64,000 bases of DNA from Methylocystis echinoides (GCF_027923385.1 NZ_BSEC01000001.1:1438501-1502500), one strand, 5' to 3'. Counted from the first letter of the stretch, positions 34,221-43,720 are shown. Numbers and translations: made by a program. Notes: generated by a model from the sequence alone, not told the origin.

Positions 34221-35474
34221 TCAGCCGCGGCGCCGGGCGCGCATCGTGGACATGGCCGGCGCGCCGCGCCTCGTTGCGCGCGACCAACGCCGCGGCTCAC
34301 CCGGCGTAGGTGTGGCCGAGCCGGCGAGCGCCCGCCTGTGCAGGGCTTCGACCGTCGCCGCCGAGCGCAGGGCCGCCAGCATTGGCTCGCAGACCTGTCG
34401 GCCGGCGGCCGGATCGTCATGAGACAGCGGGTCCCATAGTCCCATAGGCGTCCATACGTCGCGCGCGTGCCACTCCGGCATTCCAAGAATGGGGTAGAGG
34501 CATACGCCGCGCAGCGGGGCGCCTTCGCTCAGCAGGGCTTCCGAGGCCCGTACCACCTCATGCAGCCAGGGTCCCCGATTTTCGCCGATATGGCTTGTCT
34601 CGGTGATCATCACCTCGCGCCGGTAGCGTTTGCAGACGGCGCGCACGAGCGCGTCCAGTGGCGCGCGGCGCGGATCGCCCGCCGCGAGGGGCGGGATGAT
34701 CCCCGCGGCGTCGGGCGTCGCGGTGAGGTCCCATTGATTTGTCCAGTAGTAGTTGACGCCCACGATATCGAGATGGGCCGGGCTGCCGCCAAGTTCGGGC
34801 AGGAGCCGCCCGCACAGCATGTCCCAGGACTGGAACACCAGCCGTTCGTTGAAGTCCTCCGCCTGCGCCGCAAGGTCCGGCCGGTCCGGCGGCGGGACCA
34901 CGCGGCAGAGCGGATCGACATTGACGAAACGGGCGGTCGGGCATGCCGCGCGGATGGCGTCGATCCCGGCGATGGCGGCGCGCGCCAGCGCGACCTTGAG
35001 CTCCCAGCCGCGGCCCGTCGCATGGGGCGCGAACAGGCCTTTCTCGCCGCCAGCATAGGCCATGAAGGAGGGCTCGTTCACCGGCGTGAAAACGCAGGGC
35101 CCGTCCGAGCGGGCCATGATGAAGCGGGCGACGGCGTAGCAATAATCCGCAAAGCGTCGGGGAAAGCCGTTCGACCACAGGTCGACGTCGCGCGGGAAGC
35201 CGTAATGGAAAAGGTCCCAGATGATGTCGACGCGATTGCGCCGCGCCGCCTCCACGAAAGGCGCGAGGGACGAGAAATCGTGTCGACCTCCCTGGTCGAC
35301 GAGCGGCCACCGCACGCTCTCGCGCGCCGCATGCAGCCGATGCGCGGCAATGTCGCGATAATCCGCTTCCACATTGTGCGCGTGTCCGGTCGCGACGACC
35401 TGATCGAACCATTCGCCATGCCGGTTGTATCCGGTCGAGCCCTCGAACCCGGCAAGAAAGAAGCTTCGAAACAT
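34221..35474 (-). CDS. Glycoside hydrolase, GH1-like (beta-glucosidase fold)
   Basis: 417 residues from ATG 35472-35474 (MFRSFFLAGFEGSTG), chosen because GCGGAGGACGGG lies just upstream. It has the clan-A barrel signatures: ARESVRWPLVDQGG, IIWDLFHYGFPRDVDLWS, acid/base Glu in FTPVNEPSFMAYAGG, and nucleophile Glu in EVMITETSHIG. The last 35 residues are Arg/Ala/Ser-rich and probably unstructured. There is no signal peptide, so it acts in the cytoplasm. It lies 47 bases downstream of a second GH1-like gene on the same strand. Confidence 0.85.
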   Translation of the reverse strand: MFRSFFLAGFEGSTGYNRHGEWFDQVVATGHAHNVEADYRDIAAHRLHAARESVRWPLVDQGGRHDFSSLAPFVEAARRNRVDIIWDLFHYGFPRDVDLWSNGFPRRFADYCYAVARFIMARSDGPCVFTPVNEPSFMAYAGGEKGLFAPHATGRGWELKVALARAAIAGIDAIRAACPTARFVNVDPLCRVVPPPDRPDLAAQAEDFNERLVFQSWDMLCGRLLPELGGSPAHLDIVGVNYYWTNQWDLTATPDAAGIIPPLAAGDPRRAPLDALVRAVCKRYRREVMITETSHIGENRGPWLHEVVRASEALLSEGAPLRGVCLYPILGMPEWHARDVWTPMGLWDPLSHDDPAAGRQVCEPMLAALRSAATVEALHRRALAGSATPTPGEPRRWSRATRRGAPAMSTMRARRRG

Positions 35475-35521
35475 GCCCGTCCTCCGCATTCTTCATGGAA
35501 AGAGACAAGGATGGAGGCGCT

Positions 35522-36832
35522 CTAGCCAACGCGCTTCCGCTTCGGATCGAAAAAGGGTCGCGTGAGCGGGCCGACGCTGTCCGCGCCGCCCTGCACGAGG
35601 CTCCGATAGGCGGCGACGAGCGGGGTCTCGACGCGGGCGAGGTCCCGTTGCGGATCCGCATCGAGATCCCACAGCCCCATCTGCAAAAGATAATCGTGCA
35701 GCGGCCGCCGCCCCTGACGCCAGGCCCAGGTCACGAGAGCGAACATGGGCCACCATGTGTAACCGACAAGGGGAACGCCATCCGCGCGCAGTGTTTTCAC
35801 AGCGGCGACCGATTGCGCCAGCCAGTCGAGCCGCCGCGCGGCCGAGCCTTTGTCGGCGGTCTCCGAGATCATCAGCGGCGCGCCGTAGCGCTCGAAGTAG
35901 AGCCGGCCGAGCTTGTTGACCAGTTCGCCGGAGGCGTGAGGCATCTGGATGCGCAGGCGGCCCCTGGCGTCGCGCAGCAGGCGCTTGCTTGTGAAGATGG
36001 GATAGAGATTGACGCCGATGACCGGAAGCTCCAGCGGCGCGTGCAGGAACTCTGCAAGACGATCTTCGTCGGCGCCATTGTCGAGCAGCCAGTGCCACAG
36101 GGGATGCCGGCGATCGACGCGTCCGCTGATCAGATCGAGCGCAAGAAACACGATCTCCTGACGCCGGCGCGCCTCGGGCGCGAGCGCGGGGTCGTCGGTG
36201 TCGAAGAGATCGGTCGCGTCAACATGAAAAGGCACGATCTCCGGATCGACGCGCTCGAGCGCGCGCACGGTCGCCACAACGCCACGGCAGATCGCAAGCA
36301 TGAGCGCGACGAAGCCGCTCCAGCTTCTTCGATAGGGCGGCCACCAGCCAAGTCGCCCGCAATACCACGCAGTGATGCGCGGCTCGTTGAGCGGCGTGTA
36401 CCATTTGACGCGGCCGTGGAACCGCTCCGCCAGCCGCGTCGCATATTCGGCCACGTAGCGCGGATAATCAGGATGAAGATAGGCGCCCTCGATCCAGGCG
36501 GGCAGGCCGTAATGCACCAGATCGACGATAGGGTCGATCTTCAGCGCGATCATGCGGTCCAGCGCAGCGTCGACGAAACCCCATGACCAGACCTTTGGCG
36601 CAGGCTGCACGCGATGCCACGGGACCCCATAACGTGCGCAGGGCGCGCCGAGCCGGGCCATGAGGCCAATATCGTCACGCCAGCGCGCGTAGTGGCCGGT
36701 GAGTTCATATTCATCGAGCGTCCGCCCCGTGCGTGGGTGAGGCGCGGTGATGAACGTGTCTTCGATGCCCACCGCCCAGAGAAAGGCGTCTGGAGCCATA
36801 AGTCGCCCGAGTTCGGATGCGCCAGGCAGCAT
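35522..36832 (-). CDS. Glycoside hydrolase family 1 protein
   Basis: 436 residues from ATG 36830-36832; a Met at residue 12 is an alternative start. It begins FLWAVGIEDTFITAPHPR and shows ARYGVPWHRVQPAPKVWSWG, PIVDLVHYGLPAWIEG, the acid/base Glu in YTPLNEPRITAWY, VIGVNLYPIFTSK, the nucleophile Glu in PLMISETADKGSA and GYTWWPMFALVTWAWRQG. It is slightly shorter than typical GH1 beta-glucosidases, with the barrel intact and no signal peptide. Its partner downstream is related, and the two may be used on different sugar conjugates. Confidence 0.87.
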   Translation of the reverse strand: MLPGASELGRLMAPDAFLWAVGIEDTFITAPHPRTGRTLDEYELTGHYARWRDDIGLMARLGAPCARYGVPWHRVQPAPKVWSWGFVDAALDRMIALKIDPIVDLVHYGLPAWIEGAYLHPDYPRYVAEYATRLAERFHGRVKWYTPLNEPRITAWYCGRLGWWPPYRRSWSGFVALMLAICRGVVATVRALERVDPEIVPFHVDATDLFDTDDPALAPEARRRQEIVFLALDLISGRVDRRHPLWHWLLDNGADEDRLAEFLHAPLELPVIGVNLYPIFTSKRLLRDARGRLRIQMPHASGELVNKLGRLYFERYGAPLMISETADKGSAARRLDWLAQSVAAVKTLRADGVPLVGYTWWPMFALVTWAWRQGRRPLHDYLLQMGLWDLDADPQRDLARVETPLVAAYRSLVQGGADSVGPLTRPFFDPKRKRVG

Positions 36833-37088
36833 GGATCACGCAAACCGGCGGGGGCGGAACAGCAATCCGATATGGCGCGGCGCCGCCGCAGATGGTCCCG
36901 CTTTGCGCCGCATGGGCGTCCTCCGCTCGGCACGGGCTCGGCACGGGCTGCGACGCTCTGGCGTCGCGCTCAACCCTGTGCGCTTCAGCTCGTCTTCCCA
37001 AGCGGTTTAACGTCATTTTTGCGTCGCGGTTCCTCCCGCCGGCGATCGCCTGCTTTCCCGGCCAGGCCTCGGCCGGATGCGCGTCCGT

Positions 37089-38207
37089 CTAAAGCCCGCG
37101 CAAAAACTCGGACGTTCGTGCGAGACCGGCCGAGAGAATTTCCCGGTTGTTGGCGTAGCCGATCCGCACATAGCCCTCGCCATCCAACGCGCTGCCGGGC
37201 GTGAACATCACCCCCTTGCGTTCGAGAAGCGCGACGCAGAAATCGCGTGAGGCGATCCCGGCGGGGAGGCGCACCCATGCCGTGGTTCCCGACTTCGGCT
37301 TCACATAGGAGAGCTGCGGCTCCTGCTCGATCCACGCATCCAGAAGGGTCAGGTTAGTACGCAGGATCGCGTGATTGCGCTGCAAAAGAGCCACGCGATT
37401 TTCGAGCGCGATCGAGGCCAGGAGGTCGTTGAGCATGCCGACGCTGATCGTGTTGTAGTCGCGATGGATCGCCACCCGATGCAGGATCTCCTCGGGCGCG
37501 ACGATCCAGCCCAGTCGCAAGCCGGCGAGCGACCAGGTCTTCGACATGCTGCCCGTGCTGAGACCTTTCTCATAGATATCCGCGATGGACGCGGTGAAAC
37601 CGTCGCCATGCTGATCGGCGCCGCGGTAAACCTCATCGCTGAGCACATAAGCGCCGCAGGAATCGGCGATCTCTGCGATTTGCGACAGAAAGGCGCGATC
37701 CATCAGCGCGCCGGTCGGATTATTGGGGTTGTTGATGGCGATGAGACGCGTGGTCGAGGTGACCAACCGTCGCAATTCGTCGAGATCGGGCAGAAAGGCG
37801 TTTTCGGGACGAAGGCGCCACATGTCGACCCTTGCGCCATAGCTCTCGGGAATCGAATGGTGCTGCTGATAGGTTGGCGCCACCGAAATCACATGATCGC
37901 CCGGCTCGACGAGCGTCTCGTACAACAGCGCATTTGCGCTGATGGCGCCATGCGTGACGAGGACATTTTCGATGCGCTGCTTCTCATATAGCGCGGCGAT
38001 CGCGCTGCGCAGACGCTCCGTGCCGTCTATGACGCCGTAGGTCAGTCGGATCGGCGAAATCTCGTCGAGGAACGTCTCTTCCTTGCCGGCGATTTTCAGA
38101 AGCTCACCCACCGTCAGCGGTTCGATGCAGGTCTCGGCGAGATTCAGCTCGCAGTCGTTTTCATAAAGATACATCCAGCGCTCGACGCCGAATTCCCTGA
38201 TATGCAT
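37089..38207 (-). CDS. PLP-dependent aminotransferase, class I/II
   Basis: 372 residues from ATG 38205-38207. The fold-type I signatures are TYGVIDGTERLRSAIAALY, VTHGAISANALLYETLVEPG, INNPNNPTGALMDRAFL, YVLSDEVYRGADQ and the PLP-binding Lys in GSMSKTWSLAGLRLGWI, with Arg contacts near GYVRIGYANNREIL at the C-terminus. It resembles aspartate-aminotransferase-like and amino-acid-biosynthesis aminotransferases such as capreomycidine synthase-like enzymes; I cannot fix the substrate. It sits upstream of the two glycosidases on the same strand, with 256 bases between. Confidence 0.88.
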   Translation of the reverse strand: MHIREFGVERWMYLYENDCELNLAETCIEPLTVGELLKIAGKEETFLDEISPIRLTYGVIDGTERLRSAIAALYEKQRIENVLVTHGAISANALLYETLVEPGDHVISVAPTYQQHHSIPESYGARVDMWRLRPENAFLPDLDELRRLVTSTTRLIAINNPNNPTGALMDRAFLSQIAEIADSCGAYVLSDEVYRGADQHGDGFTASIADIYEKGLSTGSMSKTWSLAGLRLGWIVAPEEILHRVAIHRDYNTISVGMLNDLLASIALENRVALLQRNHAILRTNLTLLDAWIEQEPQLSYVKPKSGTTAWVRLPAGIASRDFCVALLERKGVMFTPGSALDGEGYVRIGYANNREILSAGLARTSEFLRGL

Positions 38208-38298
38208 GGACGCCTTCCCCGGGGCGCAAGCAGCGCGCGCACCGAGACTGGCGCACAGGAAAGCAGCTGTAAAGCAGGCGCCGCGCCTCCTGCGCGGG

Positions 38299-38559
38299 TC
38301 AGCGGAGGCCCGAATGCTTTCTCACGCAGGCGTCGAAAAGATTGTCGGCCTCCACCGCCAGCTCCGGTGACGCGTAGATCCGCATCGACAGGGCGGTGGA
38401 ATCCCCAGCCGGAAGGCGGTGGCGTTGCGCGACCAGCTTTTGCGCCGTCAGCGCGCAATTGGGCGCGTCGGCTTCGGCCTTGGCGGGTCGTCCGCGCGCG
38501 AGCGTTTCGCTCGCGCACAAGGCTAGCGTCAGCGACAAGGCGACGCAGATCTGTTTCAT
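38299..38559 (-). CDS. Small exported protein
   Basis: 86 residues from ATG 38557-38559. The signal peptide is MKQICVALSLTLALCASETL with a cut near ARG. The mature portion (APNCALTAQKLVAQRHRL, ALSMRIYASPELAVEA, NLFDACVRKHSGLR) is helical, with two cysteines that could bridge. No family match. Not clearly part of an operon; a hairpin sits 72 bases upstream. Confidence 0.6.
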   Translation of the reverse strand: MKQICVALSLTLALCASETLARGRPAKAEADAPNCALTAQKLVAQRHRLPAGDSTALSMRIYASPELAVEADNLFDACVRKHSGLR

Positions 38560-38630
38560 CTTTGTTCCAGTCCCCGCGAACGGCCGGGAGCTTCCAGCCG
38601 CGGTTTCTTACCGGTCGGGCGACAAAAGAG

Positions 38631-38655
38631 AAAGCCCGGCCTGAACCGGGTTTTT
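38631..38655 (+). terminator. Hairpin with T-run between the small exported gene and hypC
   Basis: AAGCCCGG pairs with CCGGGTTT across a CCTGAA loop, and five T's follow on the plus strand. No plus-strand gene precedes it. It may protect hypC from antisense read-through or shape the 5' leader of the minus-strand gene. Confidence 0.6.
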
Positions 38656-38764
38656 CCGGTCGGGCGTGTTGGCCGAACTAACAGTTGACTGACAATCGCA
38701 ATATCGTGGAACTTGGCGTTAGCTGTTCGCGCGGCTGCCGCCCATTCGCTGATTCGAGGAGCCC

Positions 38765-38986
38765 ATGTGTCTCGCTGTTCCGATGCAGATCGATGAGATC
38801 TCGGGTCTCGAAGCCAGATGCTCGGCCAAGGGGGTCAGCCGCACCGTGAGCCTGTTCATGATTCAGGATCGCGAACTGACGATTGGCGACTGGGTTCTTG
38901 TCCATGTGGGCTATGCGATCCAGGCGATCACCGAAAAAGAAGCCAGGGAGTCCTGGGAGCTTTTCGACCAGATGCTCGAGGACTAG
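38765..38986 (+). CDS. hypC: Hydrogenase maturation chaperone HypC
   Basis: 73 residues from ATG 38765. It starts MCLAVPMQIDEI with the essential Cys2, and contains VSLFMIQDRELTIGDWVLVH and GYAIQAITEKEARESWELF, the HypC/HupF signature. HypC carries the iron with its CN and CO ligands between HypD and the large subunit during [NiFe] hydrogenase maturation. First of a run hypC-hypD-hypF-hypE. Hydrogenase structural genes and hypA/hypB are not in the window. Confidence 0.95.
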   Translation: MCLAVPMQIDEISGLEARCSAKGVSRTVSLFMIQDRELTIGDWVLVHVGYAIQAITEKEARESWELFDQMLED

Positions 38987-39083
38987 CGGCACAGGAGATG
39001 ACTCGCCGCGCTCGCGCGGCTGCGGAGCGGAATTGGATGTGGCGATCAGCGATTTTCGCTGTCGCGAGAAGCCGGGAGAGATC

Positions 39084-40208
39084 ATGGCGTCCTCAGCCCG
39101 TGACTGGATCGAGAAGATAAGGGGATTGGAGACCGATCGCCCGGTCCGCATTCTGAACGTTTGCGGCGGTCACGAGCGGACTCTGGCGGCGGCCGGGATC
39201 AGAAGCCTCATGCCCCCGAATATCCGCCTGATCGCGGGTCCGGGGTGCCCGGTCTGCGTTTGTCCCGAGGAGGATCTGTATCAGCTGATACGGTGGGCCG
39301 TGGCGGGCGAGGCGATTGTCGTGGCGTTCGGCGACATGTTGCGGGTTCCGGTCAACGCGCCGAAGTCGGAAGCGCGTTCTCTCGAGGAGGCGAAGGCCGC
39401 CGGCGCCGATGTCGTCGCGGCGGCGTCGCCCCGGGACGCTGTGGAAGTCGCCCGACGCAATCCCGATCGCCCGGTGATTTTCCACGCTGTCGGGTTTGAA
39501 ACCACCCTGGCGCCGATCAGCGCGGCCATCGTCGAGGGACTGCCTGAGAATCTGTTTCTGCTGATGAGCGGTCGACTGACCTGGCCGATTGTGGCGCAGC
39601 TTCTGGCGTCGGATGACGTAAATCTGGAAGGGCTTGTCGCGCCCGGTCATGTTGCGACGATCATGGGCGCGACGGAGTGGGCTTTCGTGCCGCAGGAGCA
39701 CGGCGTTCCCGCCGCCGTCGCGGGCTTCACCGCGGAGAGTCTGCTCGAGGCGATCTACACAGTCGCCAGTCGCGCGATTGACGGCGCCGCCGACCTCTCC
39801 AACTGCTACAGCCTCGCGGTGCGGGACGACGGCAATGCGCTGGCGCGCCAGATGATGCAGGAATGTTTCGAGGTCACGGACGCGAACTGGCGCGGAATCG
39901 GAGTCATCCCGAACTCGGGGTTCGAACTGAAAGAGAAATACGCCGCACATGACGCGCGGCGACGGTTTCCGGTCCTGGAGACGGATCGCAAGCGGGCCGG
40001 CCAGATGCCGGCGGGCTGCGACTGCGCGAGGGTCGTGATGGGTCGCATCGCGCCCAATGAATGCGTCCTCTACGGCGCCGCCTGCACGCCGAGGTCGCCT
40101 GTCGGCCCCTGCATGGTGTCCGACGAGGGCGCGTGCCGGATCTGGTGGAGTTCCGGGATCAGGGAGCGCGCCCCGGGCGCGGACGCCGAGGCGTCCCCGG
40201 GGCCATAG
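39084..40208 (+). CDS. hypD: Hydrogenase maturation factor HypD
   Basis: 374 residues from ATG 39084, 97 bases after hypC. HypD is a [4Fe-4S] protein on which Fe(CN)2CO is assembled with HypC. Diagnostic stretches are RILNVCGGHERTLAAAGI, GPGCPVCVCPEEDLYQLI, FGDMLRVPVN, FHAVGFETTLAP, GLVAPGHVATIMG and the Cys-rich C-terminal QMPAGCDCARVVMG, CVLYGAACTP and GPCMVSDEGAC. Length is standard. It is followed after 7 bases by hypF. Confidence 0.97.
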   Translation: MASSARDWIEKIRGLETDRPVRILNVCGGHERTLAAAGIRSLMPPNIRLIAGPGCPVCVCPEEDLYQLIRWAVAGEAIVVAFGDMLRVPVNAPKSEARSLEEAKAAGADVVAAASPRDAVEVARRNPDRPVIFHAVGFETTLAPISAAIVEGLPENLFLLMSGRLTWPIVAQLLASDDVNLEGLVAPGHVATIMGATEWAFVPQEHGVPAAVAGFTAESLLEAIYTVASRAIDGAADLSNCYSLAVRDDGNALARQMMQECFEVTDANWRGIGVIPNSGFELKEKYAAHDARRRFPVLETDRKRAGQMPAGCDCARVVMGRIAPNECVLYGAACTPRSPVGPCMVSDEGACRIWWSSGIRERAPGADAEASPGP

Positions 40209-40215
40209 GCGCGAC

Positions 40216-42477
40216 GTGGCGAATTCACCCCAGGCAAGACGCATAACCGTGCGTGGCCGCGTGCAGGGCGTCGGGTTTCGTCCGTTCATCCTGCGGCTGG
40301 CCAGAGAGCTGAACCTGAAAGGCTGGGTCCGCAACGCCGGCGGCGTCGTCGAGATGCATGTCGAGGGCGCCGCTCTGGCGATCGATCGTTTCATTGACGG
40401 CGTCGGCGCCCAGTCGCCTGCTTTCGCCCGCCCGTCGCCGCCGGTCGTCGGCGACGCGCCTGTGGAAGGCTACGGAGACTTCCTTATCCGCGACAGTCTC
40501 GACACGCCGGCCGCCAGCCTGAGCGTGCCGCCCGATTGTTTCGTCTGCGCGGAATGTCTTGCCGAGATGAGCGACCCGCGCCAGAGGCGTTATCATTATC
40601 CCTTCACCAACTGCACGCAATGCGGGCCGAGATACACGATCATCGACGCGCTTCCCTACGACCGCGTCCGTACGTCGATGGCGGGCTTTCAGATGTGCGA
40701 CGATTGCGCCAGCGAATACGGCGACCCCTCGGATCGTCGCTATCACGCGCAGCCCCTTGCGTGCCCCACCTGCGGGCCGCGTCTGGCGTTCCGGCGTCCG
40801 CCGTCCGCGGCGCTTGTCGGCGACGGCCCGGCGCTCGACGCATGCGTCACCGCGCTCGAAGCTGGCGAGATTGTCGCCGTGAAGGGCATCGGCGGCTATC
40901 ATCTGATCTGTGACGCCACATCCGAGGCGGCCATTCTCAAATTGCGGGCGCGCAAGAACCGACCGGCGAAACCGCTCGCGGTCATGCTGCCGGAGCGCCT
41001 GCTGGAGACGCATCGCCCGGACGGATGCAATCTCCCGACCGCCATTCTGGACTCGCTGCGTTCGCCGCTTCGTCCGATCGTGCTCACGCCAAAGGCGGCG
41101 GCGCCGGTTCTCCCGGACGCCATCGCGCCCGGCCTCGACGAGATCGGCCTCCTGTTGCCCTACGCGCCTCTGCATCACCTATTGCTGGAAAGGTTCCGGC
41201 GACCTGTCGTCGCGACGTCCGGCAATGTCAGCGGCGAGCCCATTCTGATCGACGCGCCGATGGCGGAGCAGCATCTGGGCTCGGTCGCGGACGCCTTTCT
41301 TCACCACGACAGGCCGATCAGACGCCCCGCCGACGACAGCGTCCTTCGCGTCATTGCCGGCGTCGCCCGTCCGACACGCATCGGCCGGGGGCTCGGCCCT
41401 CTTGAAATCAGGCTGCGGCAGCCTGTCGAGACGCCTGTCCTCGCCGTCGGCGGCGATCTCAAGAACACGATCGCGCTCGCAGCCGGCGACCGCGCGGTGG
41501 TTTCTCCGCATCTGGGCGATCTCGGCGCGCCGCGCGCGCAGCAGGTTTTCGAGCAGGTGATCGCGGACCTTTCTAGCCTTTATGCAATCAAGCCGGCGGC
41601 GCTGATCTGTGACGCCCATCCAGCTTATTTCTCGCGCAGATGGGCCGAGCAGAGAGGACTGCCGGTCATCCAGGTCTTTCATCATCATGCCCATGCGTCG
41701 GCCGCTTACGCCGAGCTGGAGGCGGAGGAGGAGGCGCTTGTCTTCACTTGGGATGGCGTTGGCTATGGGGAGGATGGCGGGCTCTGGGGCGGCGAGGCGC
41801 TGCTTGGTCGTCCGGGCGGGTGGCGTCGGGTCGCCAGCATCCACCCGTTGCGCTTGATCGGGGGAGATAAAGCGAGTCGGGAGCCGTGGCGATGCGCCCT
41901 CGCGGCCTGCCTTGCGGCGGGCGTCGATTGGCCTGACGCGCCAGCGGAGGCCGGGATTGCATCAGAAATGTGGGTGAAGGGCTTCAACTCGCCGCCCACG
42001 ACATCCATCGGCCGGCTGTTTGACGCCGCCTCGGCGCTGATCGGCCTTTCCCTGCGACAGAGTTTCGAAGGCGAGGCCGCGATGCGTCTGGAGGCCGCTG
42101 CGGAAGCCGGTCATGGCGCCGTCGCGCCGCCGCGCCATGAAGAAGGCGGCGTCCTGTGGTCGGACTGGAGACCGCTCGTTCATCCTCTGCTCGACGCGAG
42201 CAGATCCCCGAGCGCGCGCGCCGGCTATTTTCATGCGGCGCTGTCGCGCCTGCTGGTCGACCAGGCGGTGCGAATACGGGAAACCCATGCCTATTCGACA
42301 GTCCTGCTGTGCGGCGGCGTCTTTCAAAATCGGATGCTCGCGGAGATGGCCCTCGCGGGGCTCGCCGGCGCCGGGCTGCGGGCTTTCCTGCCGCAGAGGA
42401 TTCCGGTGAACGACGCATCCATCAGCATTGGGCAAATCATCGAAGCCGGCGCGCGTTCGCGACAGAACGCTGTCTAG
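40216..42477 (+). CDS. hypF: Carbamoyltransferase HypF
   Basis: 753 residues from GTG 40216, the first good start after hypD; an open frame reaches back into hypD. HypF converts carbamoyl phosphate to the thiocarbamate that becomes the CN ligand. Domains in order: acylphosphatase (RVQGVGFRPFILRLA), two zinc-finger pairs (CVCAECLAEM and CTQCGPRY, then CDDCASEYGD and CPTCGPRL), YrdC-like domain (VAVKGIGGYHLICDATSE, RKNRPAKPLAVM) and a Kae1-like carbamoyltransferase domain with VFHHHAHASAAYAELE and VFTWDGVGYGEDG. Length and domain order match the family. Confidence 0.97.
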   Translation: MANSPQARRITVRGRVQGVGFRPFILRLARELNLKGWVRNAGGVVEMHVEGAALAIDRFIDGVGAQSPAFARPSPPVVGDAPVEGYGDFLIRDSLDTPAASLSVPPDCFVCAECLAEMSDPRQRRYHYPFTNCTQCGPRYTIIDALPYDRVRTSMAGFQMCDDCASEYGDPSDRRYHAQPLACPTCGPRLAFRRPPSAALVGDGPALDACVTALEAGEIVAVKGIGGYHLICDATSEAAILKLRARKNRPAKPLAVMLPERLLETHRPDGCNLPTAILDSLRSPLRPIVLTPKAAAPVLPDAIAPGLDEIGLLLPYAPLHHLLLERFRRPVVATSGNVSGEPILIDAPMAEQHLGSVADAFLHHDRPIRRPADDSVLRVIAGVARPTRIGRGLGPLEIRLRQPVETPVLAVGGDLKNTIALAAGDRAVVSPHLGDLGAPRAQQVFEQVIADLSSLYAIKPAALICDAHPAYFSRRWAEQRGLPVIQVFHHHAHASAAYAELEAEEEALVFTWDGVGYGEDGGLWGGEALLGRPGGWRRVASIHPLRLIGGDKASREPWRCALAACLAAGVDWPDAPAEAGIASEMWVKGFNSPPTTSIGRLFDAASALIGLSLRQSFEGEAAMRLEAAAEAGHGAVAPPRHEEGGVLWSDWRPLVHPLLDASRSPSARAGYFHAALSRLLVDQAVRIRETHAYSTVLLCGGVFQNRMLAEMALAGLAGAGLRAFLPQRIPVNDASISIGQIIEAGARSRQNAV

Positions 42478-42501
42478 CCGCAAAAGGGACGGAACAGAAA
42501 A

Positions 42502-43512
42502 ATGGCGTTACTGGAAGGAAGAGTTTCGCTCGCGCATGGCAACGGCGGACGCTTCATGCGAGAGCTCATCGAAGAGGTTTTCGCAAAGTCGTTTGGCGGC
42601 GCGCTGGATACCGGTCTCGACGCGGCGCCGATGCTGCGGGACGCGGACGGATCTGAATGGGTGATCACAACCGATGGATTCACGGTTGAGCCGCTCGAAT
42701 TTCCCGGCGGTGACATCGGCAGTCTGTCGGTGCATGGCACCGTGAATGATCTCGCCGTTTCGGGTGCGACGCCCCGCTTCATCACCGTGAACGCCTTCAT
42801 CGAAGAAGGCTTCGAGATCGCGACGCTGAGGCGGATCACGGCGTCCATCGGCCGCGCCGCCACGGACGCCGGCGTGAGCGTGATCGCCGGCGACACCAAG
42901 GTCGTGCGACGCGGTCAGGGCGGCGGCCTCTACCTCGCGACAACGGGCGTGGGGCGCCGCGACAAGGATGTCTCGCTGGGGCTGGGCCGGATAAAGTCCG
43001 GCGACCGGATCATCGTCAGCGGAACGATCGGGGATCACGGAACCGCCGTTCTCCTTGCGCGCGAGCAGTTCGGCTTGTCCGGCAAACTGGAGTCGGACGC
43101 CGCAAGCGTTCTGCCCGTCACGACGCGCCTGTTGCAAAACCCCGGATTGCGCTTCATGCGCGACCCGACGCGCGGCGGATTAGCGACTGTCGCGCAGGAA
43201 ATCGCTGTGGCGACGTCTCTGACCGTCAGACTTTTCGAACGGTCGATTCCGGTGCGGCCGGAAGTGCGCGGGATTTGCGACATCCTCGGCTTCGATCCGA
43301 TGTATCTCGCGTCGGAGGGCCGCGTTGTCGCCGTGATCGCGCAGGAAACGGCCGACGACGCGATCGCCGCGCTCCGCAGCGCGGGTTATGTTGACGCAAA
43401 TGTGGCCGGCCAGATCGAGGACGGCCGCTCGAGGGTCATCATGGAGACAAGAATTGGGGGTGAGCGTCTGCTGCCTGAGCTGGAAGACGATCCGCTCCCA
43501 CGCATCTGCTAG
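42502..43512 (+). CDS. hypE: Hydrogenase maturation factor HypE
   Basis: 336 residues from ATG 42502, 24 bases after hypF. HypE accepts the carbamoyl group on its C-terminal Cys and dehydrates it to the CN ligand. The C-terminus PRIC carries that cysteine. Other signs are LAHGNGGRFMRELIEEVF at the start, TTDGFTVEPLEFPGGDIG, VHGTVNDLAVSGATPRF, VIAGDTKVV and MRDPTRGGLATVAQEIA. This is the end of the hyp run; a tRNA-Ala on the other strand follows. Confidence 0.97.
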   Translation: MALLEGRVSLAHGNGGRFMRELIEEVFAKSFGGALDTGLDAAPMLRDADGSEWVITTDGFTVEPLEFPGGDIGSLSVHGTVNDLAVSGATPRFITVNAFIEEGFEIATLRRITASIGRAATDAGVSVIAGDTKVVRRGQGGGLYLATTGVGRRDKDVSLGLGRIKSGDRIIVSGTIGDHGTAVLLAREQFGLSGKLESDAASVLPVTTRLLQNPGLRFMRDPTRGGLATVAQEIAVATSLTVRLFERSIPVRPEVRGICDILGFDPMYLASEGRVVAVIAQETADDAIAALRSAGYVDANVAGQIEDGRSRVIMETRIGGERLLPELEDDPLPRIC

Positions 43513-43644
43513 TACAGGCTCGTCAGTGGCCACGCGTCGCGGCGTGGGCCACGCTGGCGTTCCAACGGCGTGCACCGACGCCGCCAACGAAACCGGGAGG
43601 TTGGTCCCTTCCGCCGATTCGTCAGACTATCTGCTTGTTTTGAT

Positions 43645-43720
<76 letters not shown>

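Noticed and set aside
38696-38720. Possible sigma-54 or FNR-type site upstream of hypC
   Set aside because: Spacing and half-sites do not fit TGGC-N7-TTGC or TTGAT-N4-ATCAA; only partial words are present.
43526-43552. GTGGCCACGC/GCGTGGGCCAC hairpin after hypE
   Set aside because: Imperfect and without a T-run; may be a weak terminator but cannot be claimed.
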